A stretch of DNA of 64,000 nucleotides from Xanthomonas sacchari (lineage in GTDB: Bacteria > Pseudomonadota > Gammaproteobacteria > Xanthomonadales > Xanthomonadaceae), in NCBI RefSeq assembly GCF_040529065.1, contig NZ_CP132343.1, positions 2,542,001 to 2,606,000 of the forward strand, written 5' to 3'. Positions 48,143 to 55,827 of this stretch are shown here, piece by piece (within the stretch, counting starts at the first letter, position 1; each line of letters opens with the position of its first letter). The notes under the pieces are model-generated. The model searched no databases. It was not told the origin of the DNA and was given only the letters and a program-made list of their open reading frames with translations. The position numbers were made by a program, and so were the translations under genes.

Positions 48143-48769
48143 ATGCTTCGCACACTCCGCTACACCGTCCTCGCCACCGCGCTGCTGGCCGGCTCCGCCT
48201 TCGCCGGCGCCCGCGAGGACCTCACCGCCTTCACCCGCGGGCTGAAGGGCCTGGACGGCCAGTTCGCGCAGAAGGTCTACGACGGCAAGGGCACGCTGAA
48301 GGAAAGCTCCAGCGGCCGCGTCGCGCTGTCGGCGCCGCGCCTGTTCCGCTGGGAGTACCGCAAGCCCTATACCCAGCTGATCGTCGCCGACGGCAGCAAG
48401 GTCTGGGTGTACGACCCGGACCTGAAGCAGGCCACGGTGCGCGCGCAGGGCAGCGAGGAGCAGAACAGCCCGCTGACCGCGCTGATCGACCCGGGCAAGC
48501 TCGACCGCCAGTACGACGTCAGCGAGGAGGCCGTGGCCCGCGACGGGCTGCAGTGGCTGACCATGACCCCGAAGGTGGACACCGAGGCCAGCTTCCAGAT
48601 GGCCAAGCTCGGCTTCGACCGCAACGGCCTGGCGCGCATGGAAGTGGTCGACCCGGTCGGCCAGCGCACCGAGATCAGCTTCAGCGACTGGAAGCGCAAT
48701 CCGGCCTTCGCCACCGGCACCTTCCGCTACGTCCCGGACAAGGACGTGGACGTGGTCGGCGACCGCTGA
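48143..48769 (+). CDS. lolA: Outer-membrane lipoprotein carrier LolA
   Basis: LolA (208 aa) shuttles lipoproteins across the periplasm from LolCDE to LolB. Signal peptide MLRTLRYTVLATALLAGSAFA; mature part contains GLDGQFAQKVYDGKGTLKES, RLFRWEYRKPYTQLIVADGS and KVWVYDPDLKQATV, all family hallmarks. Its usual neighbours ftsK upstream and rarA and crcB downstream are present, although dmeF interrupts the run. Terminator hairpin follows. Confidence 0.96.
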   Translation: MLRTLRYTVLATALLAGSAFAGAREDLTAFTRGLKGLDGQFAQKVYDGKGTLKESSSGRVALSAPRLFRWEYRKPYTQLIVADGSKVWVYDPDLKQATVRAQGSEEQNSPLTALIDPGKLDRQYDVSEEAVARDGLQWLTMTPKVDTEASFQMAKLGFDRNGLARMEVVDPVGQRTEISFSDWKRNPAFATGTFRYVPDKDVDVVGDR

Positions 48770-48777
48770 GCCGGTTG

Positions 48778-48809
48778 CCGCCGCGCACGTTGTCGGTGCG
48801 CGGCGGTTT
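48778..48809. terminator. Terminator between lolA and dmeF
   Basis: CCGCCGCGCAC and GTGCGCGGCGG, 11-base perfect arms with a 7-base loop, then TTTG on the plus strand. It lies nine bases after lolA and seven before the end of the convergent dmeF, so it likely serves both. Confidence 0.8.
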
Positions 48810-48815
48810 GCCCGG

Positions 48816-49925
48816 TCAGTCCGGGCAGGTCTGCACTTCGATGCTGACGTGGCCCAGCGTGGCCACGCCCTGCAGGCGCGCGTGGTAGAACGCCGCCGGC
48901 CGCGGCTTGTGCGTCACCAGCGATACGATCGCCGCGTGCTGGCCGGGGCCGACCCGCCACACGTGCAGGTCGGCGATACGCTCGTCGTCCTGCTCCAGAC
49001 GGTCGCGGATCTGCGCCTGCAGCGCCGCCGGCGCCGAGGCGTCGAGCAGCACCGCGCCGGTGTCGCGCAGCAGCGCCAGCGACCAGCGTGCGATGACGAT
49101 GGCGCCGACGATGCCCATCAACGCATCGGTCCAGGTCCAGCCCAGGTACTTGGCCAGCAACAGGGCGACGATCGCCATCACCGAGGTCAGCGCGTCGGCC
49201 AGCACGTGCATGTAGGCCGAGCGCAGGTTGTGGTCGGCGTGCGCGTGGCGATCGTGGCTGTGCGCGGGCGCGGCATGGGCGTGCGCATGCCCATGGTGAT
49301 CGTGCGGGTGGTGATGGCCGTGACTGTGCGCGCGATCGTGATCGTGATCATGTCCATCGTGGTGCGCGTGCGCGTGGTCGTCATGCCGATGCTTGGCATG
49401 GGCATGGCCGTGTTCGTGGTGATGGCCGTGACTATGGCCGTGCCCATGCCCATGATCGTGGTGGTGATCGGCGCCCAGCATCCAGGCGCTGAGCAGGTTC
49501 ACCAGCAGGCCCAGCGCCGCGATCCACAGGGCCTCGTCGTAAGCGATGTGCACCGGCTGCGCCAGGCGCAGTGCCGACTCCACGCCGATGCCCAGGGCGA
49601 TCAGCGCCAGGATCAGCGCACTGGAAAAGCCCGCCAGGTCGCCGACCTTGCCGGTGCCGAAGGTGAAGCGCGGGTTGTGCCGGTGCCGGCGCGCGAACCA
49701 ATAGGCAAAGCCGGCCAGCGACAGCGCGCCGGCATGGGTGGCCATATGCAGGCCATCGGCCAGCAGCGCCATCGAGCCGGTCCACCAGCCGGCGACGATC
49801 TCCACGAACATCATCGCGGCGGTCAGCGCCACCACCGACCAGGTGCGGCGCGCATTGCGCTCGTGGCGCGTGCCGAGGAAGTCGTGCTGATGGGTGAACG
49901 CGTCCAGGGTGTCGTGGTGGCTCAT
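48816..49925 (-). CDS. dmeF: CDF-family Co/Ni efflux transporter DmeF
   Basis: A 369-residue cation-diffusion exporter. The start HQHDFLGTRHERNARRTWSV is the DmeF type, a subgroup linked to cobalt and nickel efflux. Membrane-site residues appear as ALLADGLHMATHAG in TM2 and DALTSVMAIVALLLAKYLGW in TM5. Between TM4 and TM5 (about residues 150-235) is a loop of some 80 residues in which nearly every second residue is His, with Asp and Gly, likely a metal reservoir. It is convergent with lolA and divergent from rarA. The loop DNA is CATG/GTG-repetitive. Confidence 0.92.
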   Translation of the reverse strand: MSHHDTLDAFTHQHDFLGTRHERNARRTWSVVALTAAMMFVEIVAGWWTGSMALLADGLHMATHAGALSLAGFAYWFARRHRHNPRFTFGTGKVGDLAGFSSALILALIALGIGVESALRLAQPVHIAYDEALWIAALGLLVNLLSAWMLGADHHHDHGHGHGHSHGHHHEHGHAHAKHRHDDHAHAHHDGHDHDHDRAHSHGHHHPHDHHGHAHAHAAPAHSHDRHAHADHNLRSAYMHVLADALTSVMAIVALLLAKYLGWTWTDALMGIVGAIVIARWSLALLRDTGAVLLDASAPAALQAQIRDRLEQDDERIADLHVWRVGPGQHAAIVSLVTHKPRPAAFYHARLQGVATLGHVSIEVQTCPD

Positions 49926-50029
49926 GGCGGGGGCGGCCGGGCAGGGAGGCGCCGCGATTCTAGCGCTGGCGTCGGTGTCGCGCAGGCCTGCGGCACGGCG
50001 TGCACGGGCCGCGGCGATAGAATGGGCAC

Positions 50030-51403
50030 ATGGCCAAACGCAGACCCTTCGCTTCCGATGCCCCCGACCTGCTGAGCGTGGACCGCGAGGCCATGCGCCC
50101 GCTGGCCGAGCGCATGCGTCCGCGCACGCTGGACGAGATGGTCGGGCAGAAGCGCCTGCTGGCGCCGACCAGTGCGCTGCGCCGCGCGGTGGCGTCCGGC
50201 CGGGTGCACTCGATGATCCTGTGGGGGCCGCCGGGCTGCGGCAAGACCACCCTGGCGCTGCTGCTGGCGCAGTACGCCGAGGCCGAGTTCAAGGCGATCT
50301 CGGCGGTGCTGTCCGGCCTGCCGGAGGTGCGGGGGGTGCTGGCCGAGGCCGCGCAGCGTTTCGCCGACGGGCGCCGCACGGTGCTGTTCGTCGACGAGGT
50401 GCATCGCTTCAACAAGGCGCAGCAGGACGCGTTCCTGCCGCACATCGAGCGCGGCACCATCCTGTTCGTCGGCGCCACCACCGAGAATCCCTCGTTCGAG
50501 CTGAATTCGGCGCTGCTGTCGCGCTGCCGCGTGCACGTGCTGGAGGCGGTGTCGCCGCAGGACATCGCCGAGGCACTGCAGCGGGCGCTGCACGATCCCG
50601 AACGCGGGCTCGGCGCCGAGCCGTTGCGGGTATCCGATGCGGCGCTGCTGGAGATCGCCGGCGCCGCCGATGGCGACGTGCGGCGCGCGCTGACCCTGCT
50701 GGAAATCGCCGCCGAACTGGCCCAGGACGAGGGCGGCGAGATCACCGCGCAGACCCTGCAGCAGGTGCTGGCCGACCGCACCCGCCGCTTCGACAAGGGC
50801 GGCGAGCAGTTCTACGACCAGATCTCGGCGCTGCACAAGTCGGTGCGCAGCTCCAATCCGGACGCGGCGCTGTACTGGCTCACGCGCATGCTCGACGGCG
50901 GCTGCGATCCGTCCTACCTGGCGCGGCGGCTGACCCGCATGGCGATCGAGGACATCGGCCTGGCCGATCCGCGCGCGCAGTCGATGGCGCTGGAAGCCTG
51001 GGACATCTACGAGCGCCTGGGCAGCCCCGAAGGCGAACTGGCCTTCGCGCAACTGGTGCTGTACCTGGCCAGCACCGCCAAGTCCAACGCCGGCTATGCC
51101 GCGTTCAACCAGGCCAAGGCCGAGGTGCGCGAGACCGGCACCCAGGAAGTGCCCCTGCACCTGCGCAACGCACCGACCAAGTTGATGAAGACCCTGGGCT
51201 ACGGCGCCGACTACCAGTACGACCACGATGCCGAGGGCGGCATCGCCCTGGACCAGACCGGCTTTCCCGATGCGATGGGCGAGCGGGTCTACTACCGGCC
51301 GGTGGAACGCGGCCTGGAGATCAAGCTCAAGGACAAGCTCGACCGCCTGCGCGCCGCGCGCGAACAGGCGCGGGCTGACAAGTCCGGGCGATCGGCTTCA
51401 TAA
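50030..51403 (+). CDS. rarA: Replication-associated recombination ATPase RarA
   Basis: RarA/MgsA (457 aa), a clamp-loader-like AAA+ protein acting at stalled forks. Motifs: MVGQKRLLAPTSALRRAVAS, Walker A GPPGCGKTTLALL, Walker B VLFVDEVHRFNKAQQDAFLP, sensor 1 GATTENPSFELNSALLSRCR. The C-terminal MgsA tetramerisation part has YWLTRMLDGGCDPSYLARRL and NAPTKLMKTLGYGADYQYDH. Start 50030; the next feature is a fluoride riboswitch ten bases after its stop. The lolA-rarA-crcB order is familiar in Xanthomonadaceae. Confidence 0.96.
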   Translation: MAKRRPFASDAPDLLSVDREAMRPLAERMRPRTLDEMVGQKRLLAPTSALRRAVASGRVHSMILWGPPGCGKTTLALLLAQYAEAEFKAISAVLSGLPEVRGVLAEAAQRFADGRRTVLFVDEVHRFNKAQQDAFLPHIERGTILFVGATTENPSFELNSALLSRCRVHVLEAVSPQDIAEALQRALHDPERGLGAEPLRVSDAALLEIAGAADGDVRRALTLLEIAAELAQDEGGEITAQTLQQVLADRTRRFDKGGEQFYDQISALHKSVRSSNPDAALYWLTRMLDGGCDPSYLARRLTRMAIEDIGLADPRAQSMALEAWDIYERLGSPEGELAFAQLVLYLASTAKSNAGYAAFNQAKAEVRETGTQEVPLHLRNAPTKLMKTLGYGADYQYDHDAEGGIALDQTGFPDAMGERVYYRPVERGLEIKLKDKLDRLRAAREQARADKSGRSAS

Positions 51404-51412
51404 TCGGCGCAC

Positions 51413-51470
51413 AGGAGATGGCATTCCTCCTCGAACCGCCCGCAGCACTGCGCGCTGATGATGCCTGCCC
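51413..51470 (+). ncRNA. Fluoride riboswitch (crcB motif)
   Basis: AGGAGATGGCATTCCTCC, then AACCGCC, then GCTGATGATGCCTGCC match the crcB-RNA consensus GG-GATGG-TTCC-CC, AACCGCC, CTGATGACGCCTAC in order and spacing. The first hairpin (GGAG/CTCC) and the pseudoknot partners are all present. It lies about 115 bases ahead of crcB, the fluoride channel gene. By family knowledge it turns the gene on when fluoride is bound. Confidence 0.95.
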
Positions 51471-51492
51471 AACCCCCGCCGGGGTGGCAGGC
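51463..51492 (+). terminator. Riboswitch expression platform hairpin
   Basis: GCCTGCC (the 3' edge of the aptamer) pairs with GGCAGGC around a GC-rich loop that itself can pair (CCCCGCCGGGG). This overlap lets the hairpin compete with the ligand-bound aptamer. There is no T-run, so it may control Rho access or translation rather than intrinsic termination. Confidence 0.6.
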
Positions 51493-51584
51493 GTGCGCCC
51501 CGGCATCGTCCTTGTGGAGAATCCGATGCCCGTTCCTTCTCGTTTTTCTGCTGCGGCTCCCGCGTTCGTTTCGCGGAGGCGCGC

Positions 51585-52004
51585 ATGAACCTGACCCTGT
51601 GGTGGCAGCAACTGCTGCTGGCGATGGCCGGCGGCGCGGTCGGCTCCGGTTTGCGCTTCGCCGTCGGCAGTGCGCTGCTGCAGCGCTACGGCGCTGGCTT
51701 CCCGTGGGGCACGCTGGCGGTGAACCTGGCCGGCGCCTTCGTCGGCGGCTTCCTGCTGGTGTGGATCGAAGGCCGCGGCGCCAGCGCGCCGTACTGGCGG
51801 GCGCTGCTGATCGTCGGCCTGGTCGGCGGGTTGACCACGTTCTCCTCGCTGATGATGGAAAGCATGGTGTTCGTGCGCAACGGCCGCCTCGGCATGGTGC
51901 CGCTGTACCTGGCGATCACCGTGGTAGCGGGGCTGGTGCTGGTGTTCGCCGGCGCGCGCACCGCCGCGGAACTGCGGCCGCCGACGCTGACCGCCGATCG
52001 CTGA
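51585..52004 (+). CDS. crcB: Fluoride channel CrcB/Fluc
   Basis: CrcB (139 aa), a small dimeric inner-membrane channel that expels fluoride. Four hydrophobic helices are visible; hallmark residues are [14 protein letters not shown] in TM1, [19 protein letters not shown] with the polar Asn track in TM2, and the sodium-site region [16 protein letters not shown] in TM3. GCGGAGG ahead of the ATG is a good ribosome site. The riboswitch upstream confirms the function. Confidence 0.96.
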   Translation: MNLTLWWQQLLLAMAGGAVGSGLRFAVGSALLQRYGAGFPWGTLAVNLAGAFVGGFLLVWIEGRGASAPYWRALLIVGLVGGLTTFSSLMMESMVFVRNGRLGMVPLYLAITVVAGLVLVFAGARTAAELRPPTLTADR

Positions 52005-52035
52005 GCGAGGCGGGGCGCCTAGCCTAATGGGGCGC

Positions 52036-52368
52036 CTAGCCCAACAGGGCGGCGCCCACGCCCAGCGGCGGCGCCAGCAGCGCCAACGGCACGATCAGCC
52101 GCGGCCGGTACGGCAGCAGGCCCAGGGTCAGCAGCGCCGCGCTGGCGCTGAGCGAGCCCACCCACAGCACCGGGCCGATGCCCCAGCCGCGCGCGGCGAC
52201 GCAGCAGGCGAATGCCGCGCCCAGCAGCAGCCAGCCCGCGGCCTGCAGTTGCCGCAGGCGCGGCGCGGCGGCGCGGCGCGCGCCGTACAGGTCGAGCTGG
52301 TGCTTCTCCATGCCCAGGCACAGCGCGACGAACCCGGAGAAGGCCAGGCACAGGCCGAGCACGGTCAT
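52036..52368 (-). CDS. DUF3325 small membrane protein
   Basis: 110 residues with three or four hydrophobic helices (MTVLGLCLAFSGFVALCLGM; WLLLGAAFACCVAA; LLTLGLLPYRPRLIVPLALL). The start MTVLGLCLAFSGFVALCLGM then EKHQLDLYG matches the DUF3325 family, which is nearly always encoded beside DUF3649 and PepSY membrane proteins in iron-uptake loci. It overlaps the PepSY gene by four bases. Function unknown; likely an accessory subunit of an inner-membrane ferric-siderophore reductase system. Confidence 0.85.
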   Translation of the reverse strand: MTVLGLCLAFSGFVALCLGMEKHQLDLYGARRAAAPRLRQLQAAGWLLLGAAFACCVAARGWGIGPVLWVGSLSASAALLTLGLLPYRPRLIVPLALLAPPLGVGAALLG

Positions 52369-53981
52369 GCGCCCTCCGTGGCCAGCACCGGCTTGGCCGA
52401 TCCGCCGCGTTCGCGGGCGCGGCGTTCGGCCGCCGACAGCGGCGGTTGCCAGCGCTGCATGCGGCGTGCGGCCAGCGCCAGGGCCACGCCGAGGAACAGG
52501 CAGACCAGGTCGAACCCGGCCAGTGCCCAGTCGCCGGCCAGCAGGCTCACGCCCAAGTGGGCCTCGGTGGTGAGGGCGTTGAGCAGCGGCAGCAGGCCGA
52601 ACAGCGCCGCGCCGGCATACAGCTGCCAGGCCCACATCGCACGCTTCGGCCACACCTGGGCCGCGATCAGCGCCGCGGCCCAGGCCAGGAAGAACACCGC
52701 CGCTTCGTTTTCCGGGCGCGATTCCAGGTGCAGCGGCAGCAGCCGGTTGCCCCAGAAATACGCGGCGAAGGCGATCGGCAGCCCGGCCACGGTGCCGATG
52801 TTGAGCGCGTCGACCAGGCGCAGGCCCAGGCCGATGCGTCCGGCCTTGGCGTGCTTGGGCCGTTCCTTGACTGCCCACAGGATCGCGCCGCTGGCCACCA
52901 TCAGGCAGCCGAGCAGGCCGCAGCCGAAGAACAGCCAGCGCAGCCAGGGGCCGGCGAAGTGGGCCAGGTGCAGGCCATACAGGGTGCTGCGGGTCTCGGC
53001 GGCGGCGCCGAGTTCGCCGCTGCGGCCCAGGATCTGCCCGCTGGTCGCGTCCAGCAGCAGCGAGGGCGTGGTGTAGCTCAGGCGCTGGCCGTCGCCCTGG
53101 CGGATCTGGATCGCCGCGGCGGCGTCGCCGGCGTTGTACACGGTGAAGCCGGCGATCGGCGCCTGCGCGCCCCATTCGCGGCGCGCCACGTCCAGCAGTT
53201 GCGCGATCGGCAGCATGCGTCCGGGCGTGCCGCTGGCCTCGCGCAGGTTCTGCGGCTCCTGGAACGCTTCGGCGTAGAACGCCTGCTCGGCGTCGGGGTA
53301 GGCGGTCTTGATGCCCCACGGCAGATACATCAGCATCAGCGTGACCAGCCCGGTGTAGGTGATCATCGCGTGGTAGGGCAGGGCCAGCACCGCGCTGGCG
53401 TTGTGGAAGTCCAGCCACGAACGCTGGCCCTTGGCCGGGCGGAAGGTGAAGAAGTCCTTGAAGATCTTCTTGTGGGTGATCACGCCGCTGATGATCGCCA
53501 CCAGCATGAACATCGCGCAGAAGCCGACGATGTAGCGCGCCCACAGTGCCGGCATGTAGTGCAGGTCGAAGTGCAGGCGGTAGAAGAAGTCGCCGCCGCG
53601 GGTCTCGCGGGTCTGGCTGGCCTCGCCGCTGACCGGGTCGAGCAGGGCGTTGCCGAACAGTTCCTTGCGGCTCGGGCGGCTGCCGTCGGCCGGCGGCGGA
53701 TTGCGCCAGAACAGGTCGGTGAACGGCGCGCGCGGGTTGGCCAGCGACACGAACCACTGCGGCGACTGCGGCGCCTCGCGCTGCAGCAGCGCCACCGCGC
53801 GTGCGGCGACCACGTCGGTGCTCGGCTGCGTGCGCGGCAGTTCCGGGCGCATCCACTGGCTGATCTCGTTGCGGAAATAGCTGGCGGTGCCGGCCATGAA
53901 GATCAGCAGCAGCACCCACGACACCAGCAGCCCGCTCCAGGTATGCAGCCAGGCCATCGATTGGCGGAATCCCTGCTTCAT
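52365..53981 (-). CDS. PepSY-associated membrane protein, putative ferric-siderophore reductase
   Basis: 538 residues. N-terminal membrane helix (SMAWLHTWSGLLVSWVLLLI) and a later LDFHNASAVLALPYHAMIT, both with the His residues typical of PepSY_TM proteins, plus HFDLHYMPALWARYIVGFCA. Large extracytoplasmic parts lie between residues 40-170 and 235-390. About eight membrane helices in all. Relatives (FoxB, PiuB types) reduce iron in siderophores at the inner membrane. It is the middle gene of the DUF3649-PepSY-DUF3325 operon with four-base overlaps on both sides and a Fur box upstream. Start 53981 gives the conserved MKQGFRQSMAWLHTW. Confidence 0.88.
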   Translation of the reverse strand: MKQGFRQSMAWLHTWSGLLVSWVLLLIFMAGTASYFRNEISQWMRPELPRTQPSTDVVAARAVALLQREAPQSPQWFVSLANPRAPFTDLFWRNPPPADGSRPSRKELFGNALLDPVSGEASQTRETRGGDFFYRLHFDLHYMPALWARYIVGFCAMFMLVAIISGVITHKKIFKDFFTFRPAKGQRSWLDFHNASAVLALPYHAMITYTGLVTLMLMYLPWGIKTAYPDAEQAFYAEAFQEPQNLREASGTPGRMLPIAQLLDVARREWGAQAPIAGFTVYNAGDAAAAIQIRQGDGQRLSYTTPSLLLDATSGQILGRSGELGAAAETRSTLYGLHLAHFAGPWLRWLFFGCGLLGCLMVASGAILWAVKERPKHAKAGRIGLGLRLVDALNIGTVAGLPIAFAAYFWGNRLLPLHLESRPENEAAVFFLAWAAALIAAQVWPKRAMWAWQLYAGAALFGLLPLLNALTTEAHLGVSLLAGDWALAGFDLVCLFLGVALALAARRMQRWQPPLSAAERRARERGGSAKPVLATEGA

Positions 53982-54316
53982 GGCGCGTGCTGCTGCAGCC
54001 AGGCGATGGCCAGCGCCATCGGCGCCAGCAGCGCGGCGATGCCCAGCCAGGCGCGCCCGGCGCTGCGCGCGGCGAACGCCCACAGTGCGGTGCAGGCGCA
54101 GACCAGGATGCCGACCATCATGCCGCTCAGCACCGCCTGCGCACGCAGCGACGGCCACAGCAGCGGCAGCAGCACTGCGGCGGCTGCGGCCAGCGCGTAG
54201 CCGCCGACGATGGCGGCCACGGTGCGTGCCAGCACGCCCAGCCAGGGCGGCAGCCCGCGCGAGGCGGCGGTGGGCGGAGTGGAGAGGCGCGGCGGCGCTG
54301 GCGGAAATGGGTGCAT
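53978..54316 (-). CDS. DUF3649 small membrane protein
   Basis: 112 residues with three hydrophobic helices after a Pro-rich start. VLARTVAAIVGGYALAAAAA and LSGMMVGILVCACTALWAFA are typical of DUF3649 (iron-uptake associated). It overlaps the PepSY gene by four bases and heads the operon. ATG 54316 is preferred over 54337, since it gives the shorter cytoplasmic tail. A Fur box is centred about 85 bases upstream. Confidence 0.85.
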   Translation of the reverse strand: MHPFPPAPPRLSTPPTAASRGLPPWLGVLARTVAAIVGGYALAAAAAVLLPLLWPSLRAQAVLSGMMVGILVCACTALWAFAARSAGRAWLGIAALLAPMALAIAWLQQHAP

Positions 54317-54390
54317 GGGGCCCGTCGGGAGAGGCACCGGCTTGGCGACAGGGCTAGGCGGAGCGGAGGGCGGCGAAAGATGCCGGATCA

Positions 54391-54409
54391 GTTAATGATA
54401 CGCATTCCT
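54391..54409 (-). promoter_or_regulatory. Fur box of the DUF3649-PepSY-DUF3325 operon
   Basis: gttaatgatacgcattcct matches the 19-base Fur consensus GATAATGATAATCATTATC at 14 positions, including the central AATGATA and CATT. It lies 75 bases upstream of the first gene, so iron repression is expected. Confidence 0.75.
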
Positions 54410-54687
54410 ATCTTTCCGGTGCAAACGTAACCGGCGTTTTTATGGGCATCGGACGCATCGCTCGTCCTGCCCGATCCGGGTCGGCGCGGGTCTCATGTCG
54501 GTGCCCCGAGGCGATGGGTCGGAAGCCGCGACGTCTTCAGGACGACAGCCATGCCGGGCGGGATTCACCACTGGTGCGCGGAAGGCGCGTCGGCGGGCAG
54601 ACCTGGCTAGGCGGACTTGCGTCGCGGATGGGTAGGGAATTTCCGACAAACGGGCGCGGCGTTTGGCGAGCGCCAAACCTTAAATTG
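54410..54687. other. Intergenic region with an 18-base palindrome
   Basis: No supported gene between the Fur box and the lectin operator. One notable element, GTTTGGCG-AG-CGCCAAAC at 54661-54678, is a perfect palindrome with 8-base arms, ten bases before the Clp site. It could be a second operator or a short hairpin. Open frames here have no ribosome sites and resemble nothing. Confidence 0.5.
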
Positions 54688-54703
54688 TGTGATGAAATTC
54701 ACA
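54688..54703 (+). promoter_or_regulatory. Consensus Clp/CRP-type operator
   Basis: TGTGATGAAATTCACA: the perfect TGTGA-N6-TCACA palindrome with A/T-rich flanks, 125 bases upstream of the secreted lectin-like gene. In Xanthomonas, Clp recognises this sequence and loses DNA binding when cyclic di-GMP is bound. The next gene on the plus strand is the only plausible target. Confidence 0.82.
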
Positions 54704-54827
54704 AATCGAGCTTCGCTGGTCATGTCCAACCACCCCGCGAACTCGATGCCGACGCGCAAGCAAGCGCTCCACGGCGTCTCGTTTGCGCACCCACTCTATC
54801 GCATCCGGATCACAAGGAAGTCGCATC

Positions 54828-55613
54828 ATGGAAAGTTCGTTGATTCACGCGCTTGGCCGCCTGTCCTGTCTGTCGCGCCGCACCGCGTCCGCGCTGCTGT
54901 GCCTTTCGCTGCTGTTGTTGTCGTTCCACGGCCACGCCGCGCCTGTGCCGGGCGGTTCGTGGCAGAAATCGTGCAAGAACGCGAGCATGAGCGGCACCCA
55001 GCTCGGCGCCGACTGCAAGACCGGAACCATCAGCCTGTTCGGCGGCGGTAACGGCTGGCGATACACCATCATCCAGCGCACCGATCTGTGTTCGGGCGAT
55101 CTGAGCAACGACCATGGCCGGCTGAAGTGCAATCGCGGCATCTACACCTCGAGCCTGCCCGCGTCGGCCAACAAGACCTGCGACGATGTGTTTCGCGACA
55201 AGGGCGTGCTGTACGCGATGTGCCGCAAGAAGAGCGGCGGCTACCGCACCAATGCGCTGTTCCTGCAGACGCAATGCCTCTCGGCCGTGAACAACGACGG
55301 CACGCTCTCCTGCTCGACGGCGCCGCCAGCGTGCACGCCGACCATCTCGGCCGTGGCGGCGAACAAGGGCTTCATCGTGCACGGCAGCTGCTTCCTGCCG
55401 AACCATGCGGTGTACTTCCGCTATGTCGACAACAACCTCAAGAACGTCTTCGGTCAGGGCAGCGCCAACGCCGCCGGCAGCTTCGATTTCAACACCGGCG
55501 CGATCTGCGTCTACCCAGGTCCGGTGGCGATTTCCGCCAACGACGGGCGCAGTTCCAGCAGCGACGTGACCGGTACCTTGTGGAGCAATACGGTCGTCAT
55601 GACCTGTCCGTAA
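54828..55613 (+). CDS. Secreted cyanovirin-N-like (CVNH) lectin candidate
   Basis: 261 residues. Signal peptide residues 1-37 (long, with LLCLSLLLLSFHGHA). Residues 44-162 look like a CVNH domain made of two repeats of the form C-x-L-x-A-x-C: SCKNASMSGTQLGADCKTGT and TCDDVFRDKGVLYAMCRKKS, each ending in an N/DG-L-C turn (NNDGTLSC). Residues 165-261 form a second domain, beta-rich with two or three Cys (GFIVHGSCFLPNHAVYFRYV), unidentified. Start 54828 has AAGGAAG upstream. CVNH domains bind mannose-type glycans. Flanked by a Clp operator and its own terminator, so a single-gene unit. Assignment is by eye. Confidence 0.78.
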   Translation: MESSLIHALGRLSCLSRRTASALLCLSLLLLSFHGHAAPVPGGSWQKSCKNASMSGTQLGADCKTGTISLFGGGNGWRYTIIQRTDLCSGDLSNDHGRLKCNRGIYTSSLPASANKTCDDVFRDKGVLYAMCRKKSGGYRTNALFLQTQCLSAVNNDGTLSCSTAPPACTPTISAVAANKGFIVHGSCFLPNHAVYFRYVDNNLKNVFGQGSANAAGSFDFNTGAICVYPGPVAISANDGRSSSSDVTGTLWSNTVVMTCP

Positions 55614-55718
55614 CCGGAGGGGGCGCATCCGAACGTGCGCCGCGGCCGGTGCTTCGGAATTGTCGGTCTCGTCGATCGGCACCGGCGCCGCTTCGCGACG
55701 GACTGCACCTATCGAAGG

Positions 55719-55752
55719 AACCACGTGGCTGCGTGCAGCCGCGTGGTTTTTC
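55719..55752 (+). terminator. Rho-independent terminator after the lectin gene
   Basis: AACCACGTGGCT pairs with AGCCGCGTGGTT (one mismatch) around a 6-base loop, followed by five T and TCTT. It lies about 105 bases after the stop codon. Confidence 0.9.
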
Positions 55753-55827
55753 TTCGAATGCCCGGGAACATCCGCCGCGAACACGTTCAGAGCGACATGG
55801 CGTACGCGGTACTGCGGCGCGTTGGCT

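Noticed and set aside
54440-54843. Open frames in the Fur-box to lectin interval
   Set aside because: No ribosome site, no conserved features, and they cover operator sequences.
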